Assembly (NCBI RefSeq): GCF_002160055.1
Contig: NZ_NFJV01000002.1
Span: forward strand, 62,001 to 126,000
DNA from: Mediterranea sp. An20
GTDB taxonomy: Bacteria > Bacteroidota > Bacteroidia > Bacteroidales > Bacteroidaceae
DNA: 64,000 nt
Direction: 5' to 3'
In this document: positions 44,630-54,500 of the stretch, in pieces
Layout of the letters: the number at the start of each line of letters is the position of its first letter
How positions within the stretch are numbered: position 1 is the stretch's first letter
Notes under the pieces: model-generated
Seen by the model: only the letters and a program-made list of their open reading frames with translations
What the model was told of the DNA's origin: nothing
Databases searched by the model: none
Translations under genes and position numbers: made by a program

Positions 44630-45925
44630 TTAATCAACAGGAATATCCTTGTTCACGTTCTTGCTGCCGATGAGAGCATAATACAGCAGGTATGCGGCGC
44701 AGAACAATACGACTACATAGCTGGTAAGGAACGAACCGGTCAGGTCGGCCACATAAGCCTGGATGGCTACCAGCACGGCACAACCGAATACCATTGTCAT
44801 AAAGGCACCCGAAGCAATGGCCGTGTACTTGCCAAGTCCTTCGGTAGCCATGTTGAAGATACCGCCCCACATCACGGAGGTGCAGAGACCTACCAGAATG
44901 AAGGCGAAGATGCCTACGGGAATTTCGGCCCAAATCACGCTTACGTTGGCCCAGTCAATGCCCGGTACGTTCACCTTGACGTCAACCGGTGCGAACATGC
45001 CGAACAACACCAGCAGGATGCTTAGTGTGGAGGCCGCCGTAATCATGGCACGGCTGGATACCTTGCTGCCAATGGCGCTGCCGATGAAACGTCCAACCAG
45101 CATCATCAGCCAATACACAGCCACGATAAGTCCTACAATGCCGGCATCCATACCCAGACCGGGCGTGGCGGCTTCGGGCGAAGAAGACAGGTATTGGAGA
45201 ATGTAAGTCGGCACGCCTACCTCAATACCCATGTACAGGAAGATACCCAAGATACCGAGTTTGAAGTGGCGGAACGAGAAGGCGCTGTATTTGTCTTTCT
45301 TCTTCTTCTGCTCAACATGCTGTTGGGGCTCCTGGACTTTGGTGAAGAGCAATACTACGAAAGCGACGATGAATACGCCCAATGCGATGAACAGGGCGGG
45401 AGTGGCGTCGGAGATTTTAGCCTTGGCGGCATCGCCGATCAGGGCACCCATGATGATGTACACAGCCACAGCAGCTGCCGAATTGAATACACCGCCAACC
45501 TGGATAAGCTGGTTACCCTTGTTGCCGCCGCCACCCAGCAGGTTCAGCATGGGGTTGACCACTGTGTTCAGCATACACATGCAGAAACCGGAAATGAAGG
45601 CACCTATCAGGTAAACGCCGAAACTCTGAATGCTGTCCCAGCCGCTCATCCATTGCGTAATAACGCCTACGATGCCCACAATCAAAGCCAGCAAAGCCGT
45701 CTTCTTGTAGCCGTATTTCTTGATCAGCATGCCCGATGGAATACCCATCACCAGATAGGCGATGAAGTTGCCATAGTTGCCGATTTGTGCCAGCACGTTG
45801 GATGCGCCGAACTGATTCTTTACTATGATTGCCATTGGCGAACACAAGTTGGTTACAAAGGCAATCATGGCGAACAGGGCGATCATCATAATAATGGCAC
45901 CCCACTGTTTTGTTTGGTTACTCAT
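44630..45925 (-). CDS. MFS sugar transporter, probably galactose
   Basis: 431 residues with about twelve transmembrane segments in an MFS arrangement (for example IIMMIALFAMIAFVTNLC and the cytoplasmic-loop motif GIPSGMLIKKYGYKKTAL between TM2 and TM3). It lies between galK and galM in one orientation, so galactose is the likely substrate. Family members run as proton symporters. Overall character resembles the FucP/GluP group, but substrate is inferred from context only. Confidence 0.88.
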   Translation of the reverse strand: MSNQTKQWGAIIMMIALFAMIAFVTNLCSPMAIIVKNQFGASNVLAQIGNYGNFIAYLVMGIPSGMLIKKYGYKKTALLALIVGIVGVITQWMSGWDSIQSFGVYLIGAFISGFCMCMLNTVVNPMLNLLGGGGNKGNQLIQVGGVFNSAAAVAVYIIMGALIGDAAKAKISDATPALFIALGVFIVAFVVLLFTKVQEPQQHVEQKKKKDKYSAFSFRHFKLGILGIFLYMGIEVGVPTYILQYLSSSPEAATPGLGMDAGIVGLIVAVYWLMMLVGRFIGSAIGSKVSSRAMITAASTLSILLVLFGMFAPVDVKVNVPGIDWANVSVIWAEIPVGIFAFILVGLCTSVMWGGIFNMATEGLGKYTAIASGAFMTMVFGCAVLVAIQAYVADLTGSFLTSYVVVLFCAAYLLYYALIGSKNVNKDIPVD

Positions 45926-45964
45926 AATGATTTTAGATATTGTTTTTGGATTATTGATTGATTC

Positions 45965-47062
45965 CTATTCTTTAATGCCGAACTTGTAAACAGTGATTTG
46001 TTGGTATTCATCGCCCGGCAGCAATACGGCCGATGGGAAATGCGCTTTGTTGGGCGTGTCGGGGAAGCACTGTGCCTCGAAGCATACGGCGCTTCGTGCG
46101 GGGAAAGTGGCACCGTGGCTGCCGGTAAATCCGTTCAGCCAGTTGCCTGTATAAAGTTGCACGCCTGCTTCTGTGGTGTAAACCTCCATGGTCCGTCCGC
46201 TGGATGGGCAATAGCAGGTGGCTGCCAAGTCCAGCGACCCGCGTTCTGTCTTGTTCAGCACATAGCAATGGTCGTAACCTGCCCCGTTTTTCAGTTGTTC
46301 AAACGGTTCGTTGATTCTTTCTCCGATGGCGTGGGGAGTGCGGAAGTCCATGGGGGTACCTTCTACTTTCAGTATCTCACCCGTAGGAATGGACACTTCG
46401 TCAATAGGTACGTAGAAGTCTGCATGGATGGTAACGATATTGTCCAGCACATCGGGAGTAGGATTGGCGATGCCCGCCAGGTTGAAGAACCCGTGGTTGG
46501 TGAGGTTGACGATGGTCGCCTTATCTGTAGTGGCCCTGTATTCGATGGCCAGTGCGTTAATCTCGTCTTCCAGCCGATATGTCATTTCCACTTTCAGTGT
46601 GCCGGGAAAACCTTCCTCCCCGTCTTCTGAGGTGTAGTTGAAAATGACGGTGGTCGGTGTAGGCTGTACGGCGTCCCATACCCGGCTGTGGAATCCTGTC
46701 GGTCCGCCGTGCAGGGAATTGGGACCGTTGTTGACAGCCAGCTGATGTTCTTCGCCATACAAGGTGAACTTGCCTTTGGCTATACGGTTGCCGTATCGGC
46801 CTATGGTCGTGCTCAGGAACGGCTCCGGACTATTAATGACATGGTCGATGCTGTCATGCCCCAGGATGACATTGCCCAAGTATCCCGACTTGTCGGGTAC
46901 CATTATGGAGAGGATGGCGCAGCCATAGTTCGTAACCGCCACTTCCATTCCTTGTGCATTCCTCAGAATGAACAGATCAGTTTGCTTTCCGTTTATTTCT
47001 TTGCAGAAATTTTCTCTTTTCAGCCCTGATAAATTGTTGTTTTTTGATACAGTGTCAGTCAT
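45965..47062 (-). CDS. galM: Aldose 1-epimerase (galactose mutarotase)
   Basis: 365 residues. Family motifs: IGRYGNRIAKGKFTL, NNGPNSLHGGPTGFHSRVWD, NLTNHGFFNLAG (catalytic His) and the C-terminal FTGSHGATFPARSAVCFEAQCFPD with the catalytic Glu. It interconverts alpha and beta anomers so galactokinase receives its substrate. No signal peptide. First gene of the gal run; no clear promoter match found in the 240-bp spacer shared with manA. Confidence 0.95.
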   Translation of the reverse strand: MTDTVSKNNNLSGLKRENFCKEINGKQTDLFILRNAQGMEVAVTNYGCAILSIMVPDKSGYLGNVILGHDSIDHVINSPEPFLSTTIGRYGNRIAKGKFTLYGEEHQLAVNNGPNSLHGGPTGFHSRVWDAVQPTPTTVIFNYTSEDGEEGFPGTLKVEMTYRLEDEINALAIEYRATTDKATIVNLTNHGFFNLAGIANPTPDVLDNIVTIHADFYVPIDEVSIPTGEILKVEGTPMDFRTPHAIGERINEPFEQLKNGAGYDHCYVLNKTERGSLDLAATCYCPSSGRTMEVYTTEAGVQLYTGNWLNGFTGSHGATFPARSAVCFEAQCFPDTPNKAHFPSAVLLPGDEYQQITVYKFGIKE

Positions 47063-47218
47063 ATCATGGTATGTTTAAATTAAATTTCTTGCAAATAAAA
47101 AGAATTTCTTTCGTTCTCCCAAGGAATTGCCGGGAAATGTGTTCGGCATTTTAGGAAAGTTTAGCGTTTGGCAAAACAGGAATTTGTATGTCCCGTTTAT
47201 TCTTTTCTTTGCCTTTAT

Positions 47219-47250
47219 TTTGAAATACTACTTATTTTTTCGTATGTTTG
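47219..47250 (+). promoter_or_regulatory. Bacteroides-type promoter of manA
   Basis: TTTG (47219-47222), 20 nt, TATGTTTG (47243-47250). Leader about 50 nt. Confidence 0.8.
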
Positions 47251-47302
47251 CCGTCGTAATCAATGTAAATCACATCATTAAAGATTTTATTTAAAACAAC
47301 AC

Positions 47303-48274
47303 ATGTATCCTTTAAAGTTTGAGCCTATCCTTAAGCAGACGCTTTGGGGAGGCGACAAGATTATTCCATTCAAGCATTTGAATGACACTCTTCCGAATGT
47401 GGGAGAGAGTTGGGAAGTTTCTGCCGTAGACGGAAGCGAATCCGTAGTGGCCAATGGGCCGGACAAAGGGTTGACCTTGCCCGACATGGTGCGGAAATAT
47501 AAGGAAGAACTGGTGGGTGAGAGTAATTATGCCCGCTTCGGCACCAAATTCCCCTTGTTGATTAAGTTTATCGATGCCAGGTTGGACTTGTCCATACAGG
47601 TGCATCCCGACGATACCTTGGCAAGTAAACGCCACAACAGTTTCGGCAAGAATGAAATGTGGTATGTGATTGCAGCCGACAAAGGTGCGAAACTGATTTC
47701 GGGCTTTGCGAAGGAAATCACACCTAAAGAATATAAGGAACGGGTGCACGACGGGACCTTTGCTGAAGTGTTGCAGACTTGCAATATCCAGCCCGGCGAT
47801 GTGTTTTATGTGCCGGCCGGCCGTGTGCATGGCATAGGGGCAGGAGCTTTCGTCGCCGAGATACAACAGACCTCGGACATTACTTACCGTATTTTTGATT
47901 ACAACCGCAAGGATAAGAACGGAAAAACGCGGGAACTGCATACTGTACAGGCTGTGGATGCCATCAATTTTGCCGATGTGCAGGATGATTTCCGCACGGA
48001 ATACGAGCGGGTAAAGAATGAGCCGGTAGAGGTGGTGGCTTGCCCGTATTTCACTACTTCCGTTTATGATATGACCGAAGAAATCACTTGCGATTATTCA
48101 GAGCTCGATTCTTTCGTCATTCTCATTTGTGTGGAAGGGGCTTGCCGTCTTGTTGACAACGAGAAAAATGAGATTACCTTGCAGGCTGGCGAAACGGTGT
48201 TGCTGCCGGCTTCTACGCAAGAGGTTACCATCGTGCCCGACAAGGCAGTGAAGTTGCTTGAGACTTATGTCTGA
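47303..48274 (+). CDS. manA: Mannose-6-phosphate isomerase, class I
   Basis: A 323-residue enzyme. Zinc ligands Gln99, His101 (LSIQVHPDD), Glu118 (KNEMWYV) and His176 (GRVHGIG) are all present. It interconverts mannose-6-phosphate and fructose-6-phosphate. This short bacterial form is normal. It is transcribed divergently from galM and ends before a convergent hairpin, so it is a single-gene unit. Confidence 0.96.
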   Translation: MYPLKFEPILKQTLWGGDKIIPFKHLNDTLPNVGESWEVSAVDGSESVVANGPDKGLTLPDMVRKYKEELVGESNYARFGTKFPLLIKFIDARLDLSIQVHPDDTLASKRHNSFGKNEMWYVIAADKGAKLISGFAKEITPKEYKERVHDGTFAEVLQTCNIQPGDVFYVPAGRVHGIGAGAFVAEIQQTSDITYRIFDYNRKDKNGKTRELHTVQAVDAINFADVQDDFRTEYERVKNEPVEVVACPYFTTSVYDMTEEITCDYSELDSFVILICVEGACRLVDNEKNEITLQAGETVLLPASTQEVTIVPDKAVKLLETYV

Positions 48275-48289
48275 GAAAACAGCTTATGA

Positions 48290-48334
48290 ACAAGGGCGGT
48301 GAGTTGTCGCAACAGATAGCTTTACCGTCCTTGT
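48290..48334. terminator. Hairpin between convergent manA and the YtxH cluster
   Basis: ACAAGGGCGGT (48290-48300) pairs with ACCGTCCTTGT (48324-48334), one mismatch. No T-run; terminator role uncertain. Confidence 0.4.
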
Positions 48335-48409
48335 GACAATTTCCTGCATCAATCGGCGGCAAGACTGTTCTGTGCTTACCGCTTTCCGCGTATGGCAGGG
48401 GGGGAGGAA

Positions 48410-48703
48410 TCAGTACCTGTATCTTCTTTTTCTGCCAAAGATGTTCCTGAATTTCCGCATTACCTTCAGTCCCAACATAACCCCATCGAATACGGCCATT
48501 CCTCGGTTGAAAGCGCGGAGAAGGCTGTTCCCTTTTTCTGCGGCGGGTGTCAACGGTGCTACCAGTTCCTGGCTGATACGGGCCAATACGACTTTTTGTG
48601 CCTGAATCTCCTGCAGGAGAGCGGCCTTTTGCTGCATCAGTTCTTCCAGTGTGGCAGGCAGAGCCGGCGGCATGTTGGGGGCAGAATTCCGATTGCTTGT
48701 CAT
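48410..48703 (-). CDS. Small coiled-coil protein of the YtxH/holin-like cluster
   Basis: 97 residues: an N-terminal proline-rich start, a coiled-coil-like stretch (LEELMQQKAALLQEIQAQKVVLARISQEL) and a basic C-terminus (RKFRNIFGRKRRYRY). No recognised domain. It overlaps the upstream holin-like gene by 4 bp, so the two are coupled. Third gene of the cluster. Confidence 0.65.
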   Translation of the reverse strand: MTSNRNSAPNMPPALPATLEELMQQKAALLQEIQAQKVVLARISQELVAPLTPAAEKGNSLLRAFNRGMAVFDGVMLGLKVMRKFRNIFGRKRRYRY

Positions 48704-49083
48704 GGCTGTGTAGGAGGATTGTTCTTTTCGGGCGTTTTCATAAACAGGCCTGCAATAAATTTCACCATGGGGTCAATAATGAGCCGTTTGCGGAAAGAGA
48801 CGAGCAGAATGGCCAGTAAGGCATAGAAGACGGCCAGCAGGCTGAAGCTGACGGTTATTCCTCCTACGGCGGGAGCCAGTACGCAGGCCATGGTGAATGA
48901 TAAATAAAACAGAGCCATCATGCCCAGGATGACAACCAACAGGATTACAATCAGCATAGAAAGCAGTACGGAAAGCTTTTCCGTTACTTCCAGTCTTGTA
49001 TATTCTTTCTGCAGATTCAGGTATTTCTTGAATTCCGCGAATAACTGCCGGAGGCTGTCTATGCTTTTGTCGGTTGCAAACAT
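48700..49083 (-). CDS. Holin-X-like membrane protein
   Basis: 127 residues with two close transmembrane segments (LLSMLIVILLVVILGMMALF and a second near residues 70-95) after an amphipathic N-terminus. The pattern is that of the actinobacterial holin-X / DUF1469 family, which in Bacteroides is a chromosomal envelope protein and not part of a prophage. Second gene of the cluster. Confidence 0.75.
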   Translation of the reverse strand: MFATDKSIDSLRQLFAEFKKYLNLQKEYTRLEVTEKLSVLLSMLIVILLVVILGMMALFYLSFTMACVLAPAVGGITVSFSLLAVFYALLAILLVSFRKRLIIDPMVKFIAGLFMKTPEKNNPPTQP

Positions 49084-49118
49084 GATGGCTCTGTCTTTTA
49101 ATTCCGCTATCCGGTACC

Positions 49119-49328
49119 TTATTCGGCACCTTCACCTTTGATTTCAGAGGCGATTTCGTCTACCAGGTCGTCCATTTCGTTGCGGTTCAGACGGATGCCT
49201 CTTTTGCGCAATGCTTCTGCAATTTTGCTGCGCGTGTCCTCACCCTTTTCGGGAGCAAATAAAATACCCAGAGCTGCACCTACTGCGGCACCGCCCAAGA
49301 AAGCTGCTAATACATTTAAACCTTTCAT
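49119..49328 (-). CDS. YtxH-domain protein
   Basis: 69 residues. The glycine-rich hydrophobic start (AAFLGGAAVGAALGILFAPEKGEDTRSK) is the YtxH signature: a short membrane anchor followed by a charged helix. These proteins are associated with stress and envelope integrity. First gene of the cluster, with a good -7 box 28 bp upstream. Confidence 0.85.
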   Translation of the reverse strand: MKGLNVLAAFLGGAAVGAALGILFAPEKGEDTRSKIAEALRKRGIRLNRNEMDDLVDEIASEIKGEGAE

Positions 49329-49355
49329 AATACTACTATTTTAAAGTTCATAGCA

Positions 49356-49363
49356 CAAATATA
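49356..49363 (-). promoter_or_regulatory. -7 promoter element of the YtxH cluster
   Basis: TATATTTG on the minus strand, 28 nt before the start at 49328. Confidence 0.6.
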
Positions 49364-49531
49364 AGCATTTTCTTTTTAAGGTGTATGTCTTGTCCCGGTT
49401 TTTTTTCTGTTTTTTTTCAGAGGGCTGTCTCATTTGCTTCCCCTGGGGGGATAGGCTGTGAATCGGCTTTCCTTTGTGTGTCCGGCATCTTTGTGCCCTT
49501 GGAAGGGGTAATTTTGCCGGGGTTCCTCTCA

Positions 49532-49597
49532 AGGGCTTGGAAGCGGACTCCTGCGGGCTTCGAAACGGACTTCTGAGGGCTTGGGAGCGGATGTCGT
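49532..49597. repeat. 22-bp tandem array (3 units)
   Basis: Units at 49532, 49554 and 49576 share GGGCTT(G/C)(G/A)(A/G)(A/G)(G/A)CGGA. The spacer 49329-49729 (401 bp) also holds the -7 box above and the terminator below. Confidence 0.85.
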
Positions 49598-49618
49598 CTA
49601 TATAGCCTGTAAGAGGGC

Positions 49619-49681
49619 AAAAAAAAACGCGGATTCCGCGCTCCCACGAAAAAGCAATCTGTGGGAGACGCGTTATCCGCG
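49619..49681 (-). terminator. Terminator of the SusC/SusD operon
   Basis: On the minus strand GCGGAT-rich and CTCCCAC arms (49661-49681) pair with GTGGGAG and ATCCGCG (49628-49647), two GC-rich blocks with an internal mismatch, followed by nine T residues (49619-49627 on the plus strand are A). It is 49 bp after the susD stop. Confidence 0.92.
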
Positions 49682-49729
49682 CTGATTCATTGCAGCCGAA
49701 GGCTTGGATGGTCGGCGGCTGCTTGACTG

Positions 49730-51511
49730 TTATTCCCAGAATGGATTCTGTTTCAGATTCTCATTGAGTCTAATGTCTTCCGTATCAATCGGGGTATAGT
49801 AATATGCAGGCTCTACAAAATCGAATGCGTCTACTTGCGAAACCAGGCGTATATATCCATGATCGCCTTCGCTCATTTCAATGTTGTTGCCTTCCATCGT
49901 GTATACGGTCAGTCCTTCACTGCTGAATTCATCCCGGCGTTCTTCTGATTCTGCCTCAGTCATCACAATGGCAATATCATTTTTCCCGTCGCCGGTCAGG
50001 TCATATTTGCCAGGTCCGGGGAAGTACATTCCTTCGGGTGCAGCGTTGAGCAGTGTGCCACGTTTCCATCTCATCAGGTCGTCGTAGCGGAAACCTTCAT
50101 TGGCCAGTTCGATACGGCGTTCACGGCGTACTTCCAATACAGCTCCCGTTTGTGCGGAAACAACGTTGGGATAGCGTTCGGCCTGTACCGGGTCGATGTT
50201 GGTCAGCCAGTCGCTTAATGAAGCATGCGGCATGCCCGCACGGTCGCGGAGCAGGTTGATGCTCTTGTCTAAGTCATCCTGAGACAGGGTGCCCAATTCA
50301 GCCTTGGCTTCTGCGTAAATCAGCAGGATTTCGCCGTAGCGGAACACCGGAAGGTCAAAATAACTTCCATTCCATGTGATTTGGTCAGCCGACCGCGGGT
50401 CGAACTTGATAGGTATATAACCTCCTGCGTTGAGTGAAGGAATCCAGGGTGAAGTGGCATTTGCCCGCTGGTATCCGGGCCACATGAAGGTTTGCCTCAT
50501 GCGCGGGTCGCGGTTCTCAAAGATTTCCGAGTAGGTCTTGGTGGCATAGCCTTCGACGTCCTGGAAGCGTTTGGTTTTCCCGTCTTCTATCACCAGATAG
50601 TCTTCCATCAGATCGCGGGACAATCCCAGGTATGCAGTTATCTGTTGGGAATTGTGGAAAATGCCTAAGGCCTTGTCATAGTCAGTCACTAAGATCATTT
50701 CCGGATTATCCGTCAAATCGGTATTGCAGAACAGAGACTCATAGGCGCCTAATCCGTTGAACGATTCGGTCGACAGAGAGTAGGAGCCGTCCATCAGTTG
50801 CTCGCAAGCCTGTACGGCGATGTTCAGGAAACGGTCGCCGTCTGTCAGTCCCAGTTCATCGTGGTATTTGCGCCACGTACCCTCATAGAGTGCGATGCGT
50901 GCCTGGAGGGCCAGGGCTACGTCACGGTTCACTTTGGTTTTGCTGGTGCCTTCTTTCATGTTGGCAATGGCAAAGTCCAGGTCGGCCATGATGTTGTCTA
51001 CCACTACGGAACGTGGATCCTGTGTCTTGTATAATTCTTCCGTGTCGTCGGTTTGCAAGTCATGGTCGTACCAGGGCACATCCGAATAAGCCCACACTTT
51101 GTCGTAATACAGCTTGGCGCGATACATGCGTGCCAGTCCGATGTAATGGTTGATGTCTGCTTGATCGCCGGTCACATTACCGGTGCGTGCCAACATATAG
51201 TTGACATTTCTGATGTCTCCCCAACTCCATGTGCCTACAGTCTCCGTATTGACGGTTCCACCAAGTAAGTCAAAAGTGGAGCTTGTGTTGACAAATAGGC
51301 TGTTATCTGTGGCAGGATCCCAATACGAACCGCCCAGGTAGCCGTACATGTTGTTTGTATAAGTCTCTAAGTCAGACACCGTTTTGAAGAAAGTTTCTTC
51401 GGTGAGTGACGTTTCCGGATATCTGTCCATGAACGAGTCGTTACAGCCGGCCAGTGCTCCGGTGACACCTAATACCAATGCCAGTCTGCTGAATGTATGA
51501 TTTGTTTTCAT
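49730..51511 (-). CDS. SusD/RagB-family surface glycan- or ligand-binding lipoprotein
   Basis: 593 residues. Lipobox LAGC (Cys22), the SusD N-terminal DRYPETSLTEETFFKTVSDLETYTNNMYGYL, tetratricopeptide-like helices around LARMYRAKLYYDKVWAYSDVPWYD, and the C-terminal LRDRAGMP...EVRRERRIELANEGFRYDDLMRWKRG, which is the family's most conserved part. It works as the lid on the SusC channel and captures the ligand at the cell surface. Partner gene SusC ends 15 bp upstream. Ligand inferred only from neighbours (see SusC). Confidence 0.96.
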   Translation of the reverse strand: MKTNHTFSRLALVLGVTGALAGCNDSFMDRYPETSLTEETFFKTVSDLETYTNNMYGYLGGSYWDPATDNSLFVNTSSTFDLLGGTVNTETVGTWSWGDIRNVNYMLARTGNVTGDQADINHYIGLARMYRAKLYYDKVWAYSDVPWYDHDLQTDDTEELYKTQDPRSVVVDNIMADLDFAIANMKEGTSKTKVNRDVALALQARIALYEGTWRKYHDELGLTDGDRFLNIAVQACEQLMDGSYSLSTESFNGLGAYESLFCNTDLTDNPEMILVTDYDKALGIFHNSQQITAYLGLSRDLMEDYLVIEDGKTKRFQDVEGYATKTYSEIFENRDPRMRQTFMWPGYQRANATSPWIPSLNAGGYIPIKFDPRSADQITWNGSYFDLPVFRYGEILLIYAEAKAELGTLSQDDLDKSINLLRDRAGMPHASLSDWLTNIDPVQAERYPNVVSAQTGAVLEVRRERRIELANEGFRYDDLMRWKRGTLLNAAPEGMYFPGPGKYDLTGDGKNDIAIVMTEAESEERRDEFSSEGLTVYTMEGNNIEMSEGDHGYIRLVSQVDAFDFVEPAYYYTPIDTEDIRLNENLKQNPFWE

Positions 51512-51525
51512 CGCGATAGTTGTTT

Positions 51526-54500
51526 TTAGAATGTTACATTAAGACCAAAGGAATACGAACGCTGCAGCGGGTACATCTGTCCGCCCAATCCTTCCGGGTC
51601 TATGTTGTAGTGTTTGTAAAGTCCGGAGACATAGAACAGGTTGTCGCCAGAGAAGAAAATACGCAGGCGGCTGATGTTCAGCTTGTTTGTCCACTGCGCG
51701 GGCAATGTATATCCGAATGTCAGGTTCTTCAGGCGGATATAAGCCGCGTTCTGCATATATTTGGTCTGTGTCAACGCTGCTTCTGCTCCACCTTCGGCTA
51801 CGTATGCTTTCATGCGGGGGAAGTATCCGTTGGGGTTTTCTTCCGTCCAGTGGTCGTAGTAGTTACCGTAGGTAATGTTGGTCCAAGGCTGCGAATAAAT
51901 ACCCCAGAAGTACAGGTCGCTGCCACCGGGATAATAATCGCGTTTACCTACACCCTGGAAGAACACGCTCAGGTCGAAGCCATTCCAGTCAGCGCTTGCA
52001 TTCAAACCGAATGTGTAACGCTTGCTGGAGTTACCGATGATGGTACGGTCGCCGGGATCGTCCAATGAATTGTTGCCACTCGTAATCTTTCCATCATTAT
52101 TCAGGTCTGCAAATTTCAGGTCACCCGGTGCAAGAGGACGGGTCGATAAATAAGAGGCTACGTTGGTCTGGTCGGCATGGCTGTCAATGTCTTCCTGTGA
52201 AGTAAAGAAGCCCAGTGTATGGAATCCCCACATCTGGCCGATTTCATAACCTTCATAGTAGCTGCTCAACATTCCGTTCGGGTTATAAAACTTGGTGATG
52301 AAGGCGCGGCTGTCTGCCAGGTTGAAGCTGACCGAGTAGTTGAATGGTTTACCGGCTACTTGTTTCTGGTCTTTCCATGTCAGCGTTACTTCCCAACCAC
52401 GGGTTTTCAGGTCGGCTGCATTTTCGCTCGGAACACTGGTACCCAACACGTTGGGGAGAGGTTGTCCGCTGGTAATCATGTCTTTGGTGCGGCGTACGTA
52501 GAAATCGCCCGTTGCCGTCAGTCGGTTATCCAGGAAGTTGACGTCGATACCGATGTTGGAGGTAGATACTTTCTCCCAAGTCAGTGAGGCCGAAACAAGG
52601 CCCGGTGCGCTGACATAAACGGGTTGTTTTCCATCAATGAGATACCCTAATTTTCCGGAACCCATGGTGGCCAGATAAGGGTAGTAAGAAGATACGTCCT
52701 GGTTGCCCAGCATACCGTATGAATAACGGAGTTTCAGGAAGCTGACCACCGGAAGCAGCGGTTCGAAGAACTTTTCTTTGGACATTACCCATGCGATAGA
52801 GCCGGAGGGGCTGAACACGAAACGGTCTTCTTTCGGGAAACGGGAAGAACCGTCATAACGACCGTTGAATTCGAAGAGGTATTTGTCGTCGTAGATGTAG
52901 TTGAAACGGGCATAACCACTTCGCAAAGCCAGTGTGGAGATGCTTTCACCTACGTTCATATCGCCTGTTCCAAGGGCTACGGAAGGCAGTGAGGGGCTAA
53001 TCAACTCACTGCGGCTTAAACTGTTGTATTCATAACGGTATTCTTCCTGGTTGAAACCTACCATGGCATTGATGTAGTGTTTGTCATTGAATGTCTTGGT
53101 GAAAGTTCCGTAAATATCGAATGTTACATTTTTCTGGTCGGACATTGCATTGGCTGCACTGGTCGTTTCGTTGTAATACAAGGGTTCTAATTCCGGACCA
53201 TCATAATAAGGTACGGTCAGGTAGTGCCAGCGGTCGCGGTTCTTGCGGGTGCGGTAAGAGAAGTTGCCCTGCACAAAGAATACATCTTTAATAATGTCTA
53301 CCCGTGTGCTGAATTGAGTTTGGATATTGGCTCCCTGCTCCTTGGCACGTCCGCCTTCCGATAAAGTTCCCAGCCATTGTGCACCTGCATCTGTCCATGT
53401 CCCGTCCGGGTTCTTGGGCACATCCATCGGGTTCAGTCGGTTGATACCCCAGTAGTAATCTGAATCCAGAGAGGTAGGGTAGTCATAGTCTGAGAAGATC
53501 ATCTGTGTATTGTTGCCAATCGTCCACCAGTCTGTGACTTTGAAATCAATTTTGCTGCGCACGGTGTATCGGTTGTATTTATCCGTGCCATACTTGACCA
53601 TACCATCCTGGAAGGTATAGCCGGCCGATAGGAAGTAGCTGGCGCGTTCGGTCTTGCCCGATACGTCGATGGAGTGTGTGGTGGCAAAACCGATATTTTT
53701 GTAGGCCTCACCGACCCAGTCTGTATGGCCGAAATAGGTATAGCTGCCATCCGGATTCAGGTAATACGGCGACATGCTGGGATCCTCAGATACCTGTTGG
53801 GCATAGGCCAATTGTTCCTCATTGTAGAGGTTATACCATGGCGTACTCATTATGTTACGTGTCTGCGCAACGAGATAGGGATCGGTGATAATGTTTTGCT
53901 TCTGCGTGAGCTGGCGCATCTGGAAATTGTTGTTGTAGTGGATAACCGGCTTTTCGGAAGTACCCATTTTCGTCGTTACCAGAATCACGCCATAGGCAGC
54001 ACGCGAACCGTAGATGGCACTGGAGGCGGCATCTTTCAATACGGAGATTTGCGCAATGTCGTTGGGATTCAGTGTATTCAGCGTGGAATTGTCTGAAACT
54101 ACACCGTCAATGACAATCAGCGGGCTACCTCCATTCAGTGATGTGGTACCGCGGATGTTGTAAGAAGGCGAGTCCGTAGCCTGACCGCTGCCGATGGTGA
54201 TGTTCAAGTTGGCTACCGTACCTTGCAGGGCCTGACCGAGGTTCACTACGGGGCGGTCTTCGATCTGCTGGGTGTTGACTGTAGATACCGAACCGGAGAG
54301 GTTTACCTTTTTCTGCACACCGTAACCTACCACTACTACTTCGTCCAACATTTCGGTGTCTTCTGTCAGCACAATATTCAGTGTCTGTCCATTCCAAGTC
54401 ACCTGCTGGGTCTTGTAACCGATGTAGGAAATCTCAAGGGTGGTTCCCTTTTTTACATTTGCGATGTGGAATTTGCCGTCTACGTCTGTGATGGTTCCTT

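Noticed and set aside
48410..49328. Prophage remnant because of the holin-like gene
   Set aside because: YtxH and holin-X-like genes form a normal envelope cluster in Bacteroides; no phage genes are nearby.
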